Source: Emydura subglobosa
Taxonomy: Eukaryota; Chordata; Testudines; Chelidae
Length of the DNA: 64,000 nt
Assembly: GCA_007922225.1 (NCBI GenBank)
Contig: ML679969.1
Span: 21,334,650 to 21,398,649, forward strand
Reading direction: 5' to 3'
Below are positions 56,044 to 64,000 of the stretch, piece after piece. Position numbers and translations under genes: made by a program. The notes under the pieces are model-generated. The model did not search any database. It had not been told where the DNA came from and worked only from the letters and a program-made list of their open reading frames with translations. The first letter of the stretch is position 1; every line of letters starts with the position of its first letter.

Positions 56044-56850
56044 GTGGGTTTAAAAGAGAGAAGGAAAGCGAAATATTTTCTCCACAAACTGCCCCCCTCG
56101 CTCGGGGCGACAGTCTGGGCTGCGAACAAAGGTTCCAGAAATACTCGCTGGAGGGTTTCCAGCTCCTCCCCCCCCCGTCACACACAGCTCAGCCTTTCAG
56201 CGCCGAGCCCAGCTCCCATTCAATACATATCGCTCTCGTTCTCTGGGGTGCGCGATGTTTGTGCGTTTCAGCCTCAGCCCAGCAGCCTTTTCATGGGGCT
56301 GAAATCGCCCTTCGAGAGGCAGAGCTGCCACCCACGTGCGAATGCACAGTCAGGTTGCCCCGAGGAGAGACGCCCTAGTATTGTTGAGGTGCCACCCACG
56401 GGCCCAGCTGTGATCACAGGCGCAATCAGGCATGTGCCCCCAATGCTGAGCGAGCGCTCACACCCCAGCCCTGGGTTTTCTCACTCGGGATGTGCTGAAC
56501 GCCATCTGAAGGTGTGTCTCTAAGAGACACCTCGGAATAGAAACGCCGGCAAACCGCAGCTTCCCGAATGAGGTCACCTCGCCCCTGCAAGCTCCAAGGC
56601 GGGGGATGGGGGGGTATTTTTGACTGTTTTTATAACACTTCCCTCTCCGCTTCCGCAATACCTGATTAAACCATGAGCTCAGCCTTGCTGCAGCACCGAC
56701 CTCCTCGCTGCCTGGAGACAAGGGAAGCAGCAACCTGAGCTCACGCGTTCTGATGTGGAGGGATTGTTTTTCCTGGTAACCAGTTACTGAATATCCCTCA
56801 GCCAGGCTTCTTCCTCCAAATCCCTGCCACATCTGCTAAGTGAACCACAT

Positions 56851-57171
56851 GCCCCCCGCCCTTCCCGGATCTGTCTCAGTCCTAGCCGGAGAGGGGGTGA
56901 TCTGTTTCCTTTGTGGTCATTGTCATTATCTGGCAATAACAATCTCTGACTCACATGTTTTTCCTTCCCTGGACTTTTTGCGTAGTGTCCTCGGCAGAAG
57001 GGGCAGAGCTCTGTTTTACGTGGGCTGCTAACGGCACTAGACCAAGAGGAGCGGAGTGTGAAGAGACCGCTTAGCACCTTTTAAAGGAGCAGAAAATAGT
57101 TTTGACCAGAGGAGGCAAAAGGAAAAACACAGACGTGGCCCTAAAATAGCGTTTGAAGGAATGCATGTGTG
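56851..57171. other. Short repeat-free stretch
   Basis: It contains TTTCCTTTGTGGTCATTGTC and ATTATCTGGCAATAACAATC, with SOX-like ATTGT/ACAAT cores. It may be conserved non-coding DNA. No exon recognised. Confidence 0.3.
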
Positions 57172-57960
57172 AGAAAGTGGGAATTGTTCATAATGTGTTG
57201 TATGATTCCAGTATGTGCCTCAGTTTCCCCTATGTGCTGCATGGCTAAGTAGGTGGGGGAAAAGGTTCTTCAGTCTTTGCCACGCTCCAGGTGTGACTGA
57301 GCCTGGCTGTCTGGGCCCATGCCCATGGAGCGCCCAGAAGACAATTACCGGCAGTAGCAATTAAGGACTGTGGATGGCCACCCTCGGCAGAAAGCCAGGG
57401 GCTTGTGACCAGCTGGAGAACAAAGGGCTAAGGAAGATGGGCAGGGAGCAAGAACAAAGCAGTAATGAGGAGCCCATTGGGGTTGTAAAGTGTGGGCTGT
57501 TGGAGGCAGGAGAACGTCTGGATTGGGACTAAAGAGGACTCTGGGCCGACCCAGATGGACTTTGCTGTAACTCTGTGTTAACCAAGAACTTTTTACACTG
57601 TGTTCCAGACATCTAATAAACCCTTCTGCTTTTTATAACTGACTGTGAGTCACTCCAGATCAAGGAAGTTGGGGGGAGTGCATTGCTCTCTTTGGGTTTG
57701 TAAGTCTCCCTCCTGGGTCCAATGCAGGGGGACTGGCTGAGAGGAGCTCAGGGCATGAAGCAGGGGTGCTAGAGGGTCGTTCCGGAGGCGTGAAGCCAAG
57801 GGGCTGGCCCCAGTGAGCGAGTGTGGCCCTAAGGGGGGCTGACAGACTGAAGGGATCTTCCCAGAGATGTTCCAGAGCTGTGCCAGAGCACTGGACCTGT
57901 GGGCCTCTACCCGCCAAACCATAGAGCAGGCGTCTACCCGGTATATGCGATCGGTTCCAG
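57172..57960 (+). mobile_element. LTR, family B
   Basis: TGTGAGAAAGTGGGAATTG, GTATGTGCCTCAGTTTCCCC and GGGACTAAAGAGGACTCTGG are present, with AATAAA in CATCTAATAAACCC at about 57610 followed by a TG-rich region. It matches the family-B copy at 33438-34200. The right end may be near TCTACCCGGTATATGC or extend to the TTCTGGCTACC motif near 57993. This is the one clear insertion between the CpG-rich blocks. Confidence 0.65.
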
Positions 57961-58214
57961 GCAGGCTACTGGGTGGCTTCTACAACCATACATTCTGGCT
58001 ACCATTTGTGGGCACCACAGACCCCCCAGAGCCCTGTTCCTAAAATAGCAGGCTTACCTGCTTCTCCTGGGCCAAAATTTCCGGGCCTTCCAAGCCAGAA
58101 GTGGCTGCAGTTCAGGGGTGCTGGCTCTATAGCTACAGTGTCAAGGGGTTGTGCAAGTGTAAGCTCTGATGGGTATGTCTGTAAGTATAAGGTCTCTGTT
58201 CCTAATGCACCCAC

Positions 58215-58450
58215 CCCCTCCGCCGAGATCTGACGCCACTTGCTGATTCTGGCTGCCGGAAGGCTGATCTCCTGCACAATTAAATAAGATGTCATTAGTC
58301 AGCGAGATGTTACAGGAATCGATAGACAATGATGCAGATTAAACGCCAGGAGATTTTAGAAGGCACTTAAAGGGAAGAGAGCAGAGCTGAGCATTCAGTG
58401 GAGAACACTTATCGATGGTCCATTTAATGCTCACCCCTGGGGAACTGCAT
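58215..58450. promoter_or_regulatory. Candidate conserved non-coding regulatory block
   Basis: A repeat-free patch with two ATCGAT sites (58318-58323 and 58411-58416, 93 bp apart). Such sites suit CUX/ONECUT-type homeodomain proteins. AT-rich homeodomain-like motifs (AATTAAATAAG, GATTAAACGCC) and GTCATTAGTCAGC are also present. The composition differs from the repeats around it. No coding potential. Inferred only. Confidence 0.35.
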
Positions 58451-59863
58451 AAGGATTCTCAGCGAGCCCAGTGCGAGCCTCAGAGGTTGGGGGTGTGTTT
58501 CGGGGCAGTGGAGGAGGGCAGGTTCGGGACCAGTCTCACAGCGCCGGGGAGATCAGATCCGCAAAAGGCCTTGCTCAGCCCCTGATGGAATTCGGCTGGG
58601 AGGAAAGAGCCCAGGCTCCAGACACCGGCCTGCTGTGTTCCCCAAGGCAGCCTAGCCCTGTCCCGCTGCCCCACAGACACGTGCCAGCCAGGATCGTGAG
58701 TGAATCCGGTCCTCTAAAGAGATCGGTTCTCTGGCTCTCAGCCGTCACCAACTTCCTAGACTTTCCACTGGAGAACAGGCCCACTGCCTCAGTGCGATCT
58801 AGAGCTAGTTCTGAAGCAACCGCAACGCCAGAGCAAAGGGAGCGGGCCAGGCCATGGCGCAGAGAGGGAAGAGGCGCAGCCCCGGGAGAACCGGCTAAGG
58901 AAACAGTTAAGGAAAGAAAACAGAGAGACCAGCTGAGGACAGAGTGAACCTGCTCCTTTCTTTAGTTGTAGGATCATCGGCATTTTGCAAGGGCTAAGTA
59001 CCAGTTCCTGCTATAGCCGGCCAGAGACAACCCAAGGGCAGCAACAGTCACCATGGGCCACCCCCCACCAGCCCTGTGCCAAAGAGACCAGCGCCCTGAG
59101 CACAAACAAGGGTTACCGAGAGCAGCTGGGACCTCAGCCTGAAACACAGGGAAGGGGGTTGCTGAGCTGGGGATCCAGCCTTATGCCCAGCATGCGCTAA
59201 AGCAGATAGAGGCGGCGCCCTTGAGAGAGAACGAGGCTGACATTGCTAGGGCACGTGCTCTTTCCCTCCCCGCTGAGCCTGTCAGAGACACACCCTCTGC
59301 CCCTCCCCCCCCTTGGCCAGGCCAGGCCCTGATGTGGGGAGCCTCCCTCCCGCTGGCGTATGGTGTGTGGCAGCGGCAGCCAGCCTGCAGGTGCTAACAG
59401 CCCACCCCAGCGGGCTGCCGGTGGAAAGCCCAGAGTGTGCTTTGAAGCGAGTCACTGTTGCAGTCAGGGCCTGGGGGGGCCGCGGGGAGCGGTGTCCTGC
59501 TACCCTTATTGCCCCGGGGGGCCTTTCACCTGGGGGCTTTGATCCAGATCCTCAAAGGTAGCTCAGCTCCCACAGCCCAGTGAAAAAAATGTTTTTTGGG
59601 TGCCAACACACCTTTGAGGAGCTGGGTCTTGCAGTTTATCCGACTCCCCCCCAAAAAAAATTCACTCCCCCAAGGCCTCCCGGGGATTATCTGTGGCTGG
59701 AGGGGTCCCTGGGACTGACGCTCTTTTGTAATGTTTAGATGGGCACCCAGCTCACCGCTTTGCCTCGGAGTTTGAATGGCCACGGCTCAGAGGCGCCGCA
59801 GGCTCGCCTAGTTCATTCATTCTGCTCCAGCTCAGCCGTGACTTATCCGCCCCCTCCCTGCAG
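58451..59863. other. GC-rich stretch with no recognised gene
   Basis: A 158-codon frame at 58471-58947 has no domain or initiation context. A C-rich run and CpG increase begin near 59250. It probably belongs to an intron or the regulatory surroundings of the candidate exon at 59864. Confidence 0.3.
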
Positions 59864-60011
59864 CCCGGACAGTCACTCGCCGCTGCGCTCCAGCCTGGCT
59901 CCGAAGAGCAGCCGGAGCTTTGGGGATCAGGTTCCCCTCCCCCGCCTCAGCCTCGCGTCTGACATCTGCAGCGAGCGGAGCGACTCCTCTCCGAGCTCCC
60001 CGGTTGCCTAA
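59864..60011 (+). CDS. Candidate terminal coding exon of an unidentified gene
   Basis: CCCCCTCCCTGCAG before 59864 is a reasonable acceptor. The open phase continues as PDSHSPLRSSLAPKSSRSF, then about 30 more residues ending CSERSDSSPSSPVA, to TAA at 60009-60011. The peptide is Ser/Pro-rich and low in bulky residues, like many disordered C-termini. CpG is high. The upstream sequence is open in the same frame back to 59739, so the splice site is not required. A longer competing frame overlaps (59920-60390) but is Arg/Pro-rich and looks compositional. No match to a known protein is recognised. Confidence 0.3.
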
Positions 60012-60394
60012 TCCGAGCCCTGGGCGGCCCCCCCGCAAGCATCCCCGGCCGGCAGGCAGCTGCAGCCCGCCCCAATGCACGTTCGGCACAGCGGTGACAC
60101 CAAGACACAAACCGCGGGGGGCCAGGCCAGGGCAGCGCGGCGGGGGTTCGTCCCTTGCACCCAACGGTCCGGTTCAGGCCGCGAGGGTTCCAGATGGCCG
60201 GGTTCCCCTGGCCCGGCCTGTGCTGGAGACAGGCACAGCGGTGTCACGGCCCCTGCTCCACGGCGACCGAGGCGGGGCAGCGGTGAAGCCGGCACGCAGA
60301 AATCGCATCTCCAAGCAGCGAGTGGGAGGGTCCCAGGCTGGGTTACCCAAAAAAACTCGCCCAGTAGTGAAGAGCCCTGAGGGGGCCTGAGGGA
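60012..60394. other. CpG-rich flank between the candidate exon and the minisatellite
   Basis: It continues the CpG-rich island to about 60330. No recognised domain on either strand. Confidence 0.35.
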
Positions 60395-61615
60395 AAAGTG
60401 TGGGGAAGGGGAGAGAACAGCACCATGTCAGTGATGGGGGAGAGAATAGCGCTGTGTTTGTGATGGCCCCTGCCAATGATGGGGGAGGGGAGCACTGGGT
60501 CCATCAGTGATGGGGGAGGGGGAGAAGAGCCCCCTGTTAGTGAGGGAGGAAGGGCAACAGTGAGCCCTGTCAGAGTTGGGGGAGAGAAAGAGAAAAGCAC
60601 CCTGTCATTCATGATGAGAGGCAAGGGAAAATGGCATCCTATCAGTGGTGCGGGAGGGTGAGAAAATAGCACCCATCCAGTGACAGTGATGGGGGAGGGG
60701 GAGAACAGCACTGTATCAGAGATGGGGGAGGGGGAGCACTGGGCCCATCAGTGATTGGAGGAGAAAAGCACCCTGTTAGTGACGGAGGAGGGGGAACATG
60801 GGCTCTGCCACTGATGGGGGAAGGGGAGAGAATAGCACTGTGTCAGTGATGGGGGAGGGGAAGTACTGAGCCCATTAGTGATTGGGGGAAGGGGGAGAAA
60901 AGCACCCTGCCAGTGATGGAGGAAGGGCAACATTGAGCCCTATCAGGCATTTCAGTCATCTGTCCAGAGGATGAAAATATCATCGATGGGCTGGGCCCTA
61001 TCACAGATGATGGAGGGGGGAGAAATGCACCCTTGTCAGTGATGGGCAAGGGGCAGCACTGAGCCCTGTCAGAAATGGGGGAGGAGGAGAGAAAAGCACC
61101 CTATGACTGATGCTGGAGATGCAGGTGGGGCCCTGTCAGTGATGGGGGTGGTGGGCAGAGGATGCTTTCATTGATGGTTATGGGGAGGAGGGAGAACAAC
61201 CCTATGCGGGATGGGGGATGCTGACCCGTCAGAGATGGGGGAGGGTGAGTGCTGGGCCTTTCATTACCAGGGGAGGGGAGTGCTGAGCACTCGCAGTGTT
61301 GGGGGAGGGGAAGAACAGCACTCTGTCAGTGATGGAGGGTTCTGGACCCTGTCACTGATGGGGGGGGAAGAACATGGGGTCCTGTTAGTGATGGGGGAGG
61401 GGAAGTGCTGAGCCCTGTCAGTGATGGGGGAAAGGGAGTGCTGGGGGATCACTGGGTGCTGTCAGTGACAGAGGAGTGGTGGTGGGGCAGCACTGGGCCC
61501 TTTCACTGCTGGTGGTAGAGGTGATGGGTAGCAATGAATGCTGTCACGGATGGCTGTGGAGTTGGTGGGGGAGCATTGGGCCCTGTCAGAATGACTGGAG
61601 AGGTGGGGACAGAAA
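60395..61615 (+). repeat. Minisatellite of about 30-bp units with apparent higher-order structure
   Basis: The unit core GTCAGTGATGGGGGAGGGG followed by AGAAnAGCACYxTG recurs dozens of times. Within 60440-60960 four unit types alternate in order: '...AATAGCACTGTGTCAG', '...GTACTGAGCCCATTAG', '...AAAAGCACCCTGCCAG' and '...CAACATTGAGCCCTATCAG'. This gives a super-repeat of roughly 118-125 bp by eye, present about four times. The array becomes less regular after 61000. It is strongly strand-asymmetric (G-rich on plus), with many GGGGG runs that could form G-quadruplexes. Confidence 0.85.
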
Positions 61616-62164
61616 CAGGGATATTTCTCTTCTAGTATTTCATTTCCCAGTCCATAAGCAATTGACATAATGAGCAAGAATAACATAAGCAATTGCCCAT
61701 CTGTGGAACGTATGTGTACCCAACCAGTGGGCCCATGCTCCAGCTCAGTGGCATGCTCTCTTTTCTCCACAAGCCTGCAGAGGCCTCTGTGTGGACTCTG
61801 CTACCCAACCCCAAACCTGCAGGTCAAACGGGAATGAATGTATGCAGATTGAATTTGCAGTACCTAGAATGTGGTTACTCCCTGCACTCCACGGATCCCC
61901 CTCAGGGGCTGACTGCATTCCCCATAGCCATGCTTTGCCAGGGGCCATAGGGTCCAAGAGGCCAAGCACCAGTTCCCAAGGGATAATTCAGTTTTCACTC
62001 CATTACGCAAGAATAATTCCTGGAGCATCAAGCTCCGAAACACTTTCTGTAGGTTGAATGATAATTTACCAAATACCCATACTATTTGCCTCAGTTTGCA
62101 GCTTCTGGACACACAGCAGTCAAATAGAAAAACATGCAGGCAGGCAGACTCTCAGGAACAACTT
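61616..62164. other. Unassigned stretch, possibly repeat-derived
   Basis: No clear exon or repeat. TAGTATTTCATTTCCCAGTC and ATTTGCCTCAGTTTGCAGC hint at an LTR-like relic. Weak. Confidence 0.25.
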
Positions 62165-64000
62165 TACAATCAGTTCAGAAGAAACCATTTTATTATTTTT
62201 TTCCCAAAGAAAAAAAGCAATATAAATATTAGAGTATAAAACTTGCGTGTAACACATTGACATTGGTCTATATGGATATAAGGAGGATATAAGCATTTAT
62301 ATAATATATAAGTATAATTCAATATTAGACACATTGAAAAGACAAGTGTGTTTTCATTTCACATACACTTAGAGCACAGACCACATGGAAAGAAGATAAA
62401 GAGAAATTGAAAATACTGATGTCCACAAGTTAGTTACTAAGATAAAATAACACACCACTAGTACAAAACACTCTCTACACTACCTCAGATTGCTGATTAA
62501 AAGGAAATATAAACACTACAAGTCATCTACAATACTTCTAGAAGGGTCACATAATAACTACATTAGTCTGTATAAGCCTTACTAACTGTGTAAACTGTTT
62601 CTAGTGCAGCCACCGCACAGGGTGACTGGGAGCAGTACAAAAATCATACACAGACAAGTTCTTCCCATAGACAGGTCCTGTTTCTCTAGTCATAAGGAGA
62701 TAGCAATTGGCTAGCGAGGCATCTATTAGTGCACAATGCTCTGGTGAATACTGCCAGAGGTGGAGCTGCTTCAAGACCAGGCAAGCATCTTGGCTGCTTG
62801 GAGAAAGTTTAACATGAGTGATCATAGAAGGCTGAATCTTCTCAGGTGAGTTATTCATTAGAAGTTAAAAAAATCCTGGCATTGTTATCCCTGTATCCTT
62901 ACCCTTGTCTTCTCAGGTCTGTCCCACTTACTTTGATATGGGAAACCAGCCCAGTGTGAAGGGCATTCCCCTTTTCTAGATGAAAAGGGGCTTAAGGGTA
63001 CAATACAGTCTTTCTGACTGACTAGGTGCTTGTGGGGACCTGATGCCAAGCTAACTAGATGCTAAGGGTACACTACATACTCTCTCTTTGCTGTGTTTGG
63101 ACCAGCAGTGAGGAGGGTACATAGTTACAAAGGGCACATAGTGGAGAGACCCTACTTCTCGACAATTCTATTCTATCACTGTGGTAAAAATCCCAATACC
63201 AGTGGTACCAACAACAAAACAAAGTCTTCTTGTCCATATTTCTGATTAAATCCAGTGGATTTTGAGTCACATCTCATTGCTTGTATACAGTTAGAGTCTG
63301 GGCTGGAATGAGCAAGTGGTCCAGCAGTATCCTTCACTGTATCAGAATCCTACCTCTTAGTCACTTGACTGACCTGGGCCATTCTGTGAGCATCCCCAGA
63401 GCAGTTCTCAGGCTCACTGGCTTTATAGTCAGTGGCATGTGCTCAGCTCCAGTTCTTGTGTTCCATCAAATCAACTGTCAGTTACTGAGTATCCAGTTCT
63501 GAAGGCCAGTGAACTAAGGCTGCTGCTCTGCATAGATATGGAATGTGCAAATCTCATCACTGCTCTAGACCAGGGCAATGGCTCTTTATAACACATTGTG
63601 CCACTTATTACTGAAAGCCACTCCTAGATAGACACTACTTGGCCTGCACTGAGACTCACTTATCTGACAGTGTATTTACACCATGCTGTACATGCATGCA
63701 ATGATTTCTCTAGATCTGGTGGAGTTAGCGGTCCTACTGTAGATGTGAGGTGAGTATTTTGCATGCAGTTCAATGTGCAGAAATGTGAAGCATTCAGTCT
63801 CCATTCCGTACAAGCAGTTCAGAGCTAATTCTCTGATAATATCAGTCCTTGATATGGACTTAGCTATTTCACTGCTTTAAGGAGCTGCAGCTCCTTGTTC
63901 TCACAGCAGGGGACTTAGACTTTCTTAACTGTAATTCCAGGAAAACATTAACTGTACATATAAATATTTACTGCAAAGTATTGAGGAGATGAATTTTCTC
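62165..64000 (-). other. Probable 3'UTR of a minus-strand gene extending past the right edge
   Basis: AT-rich unique sequence without recognisable transposons, rich in T-runs and ATTTA on the minus strand near 62200-62600. Reverse-strand AATAAA lies close to the left end. The right part (62600-64000) is moderate in GC and still without repeats. No coding domain is found, and the short minus-strand frames are unconvincing. The gene body would lie beyond 64000. A plus-strand origin is less likely because no plus-strand signal is found here. Confidence 0.4.
62189..62194 (-). terminator. AATAAA polyadenylation signal on the minus strand
   Basis: TTTATT on plus within CCATTTTATTATTTTT, that is AATAATAAAATGG on the minus strand. 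Cleavage would be near 62165-62175. The sequence beyond (CAATCAGTTCAG region reversed) is GT-containing. It is supported mainly by the AT-rich unique sequence upstream of it on that strand. Confidence 0.45.

Larger units (their letters stand above)
55140..56850. promoter_or_regulatory. CpG-rich block 2 (candidate promoter)
   Basis: High CpG from about 55170 to 56620, repeat-free, with an X-box-like site at 56030 and a candidate first coding exon at 55191. TATA or Inr elements were not found, as is usual for CpG promoters. Direction is uncertain; both strands have short ATG frames. Confidence 0.5.

Noticed and set aside
60395..61615. CRISPR-like repeat-spacer array
   Set aside because: Units are contiguous with no unique spacers, are degenerate, and the genome is vertebrate. 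It is a minisatellite.
1..64000. tRNA, rRNA or other structured RNA genes
   Set aside because: No cloverleaf with A/B boxes or rRNA segment was recognised by eye. A tRNAscan/Infernal search would be decisive and could not be run.

Overview
This is vertebrate nuclear DNA and most probably comes from a turtle. CR1 LINE 3' ends occur in both orientations. They sit among non-autonomous DNA transposons ending in GTCTACAC-type inverted repeats, PIF/Harbinger elements with a Myb/SANT-like ORF plus a HARBI1-like transposase, a Penelope-like tail, MIR-like SINEs and solo LTRs. I know this mixture from turtle assemblies; a crocodilian is the main alternative. There are no bacterial features (no operons, no dense long ORFs, no Shine-Dalgarno pattern). 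Nearly every open frame is a chance frame or part of a decayed transposon. All identifications are by eye; no database was searched.

Region 1 (1-10.76 kb): the 3' end of one plus-strand host gene. It has a good splice acceptor, a 164-nt terminal coding part ending in TAG at 8013-8015, about 2.7 kb of 3'UTR and an AATAAA at 10730. The preceding sequence, probably its last intron, carries a GT/GA tract, an old DNA-transposon copy, a CR1 fragment and a roughly 1-kb imperfect palindrome (5270-6250). I could not name the gene.

Region 2 (10.76-52 kb): intergenic or deep intronic sequence packed with transposable elements. Two copies of one large Harbinger-type element lie in opposite orientation (about 22.0-25.5 kb and 35.9-39.3 kb). 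Both have convergent ORF remnants, and both are broken by later insertions. A gag/protease remnant of an LTR element lies at 29.5-31.6 kb. A CR1 reverse transcriptase is split by a 1.44-kb solo LTR that itself contains a hAT-like fragment (45.3-48.5 kb). Another solo LTR, with matching TGTGACA/TGTCACA ends, splits the second Harbinger copy. A 121-bp element at 21.33 kb keeps a perfect 9-bp target duplication.

Region 3 (52-60.4 kb): GC- and CpG-rich and relatively poor in repeats. It looks like promoter or regulatory DNA. It holds a candidate first coding exon (55191-55236, signal-peptide-like, ending in GTGAGT), a perfect RFX X-box (56030-56043), a possible conserved regulatory block with two ATCGAT sites, and a candidate terminal exon ending at 60011. 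A minisatellite with apparent higher-order structure fills 60.4-61.6 kb.

Region 4 (62.2-64 kb): AT-rich unique sequence. A minus-strand poly(A) signal suggests it is the 3'UTR of a gene whose coding part lies beyond the right edge.

The window therefore has at most fragments of two to four host genes, and most of its content is transposon stratigraphy. The clearest structural finds are the large palindrome, the mirrored Harbinger pair with precise nested insertions, and the higher-order minisatellite.
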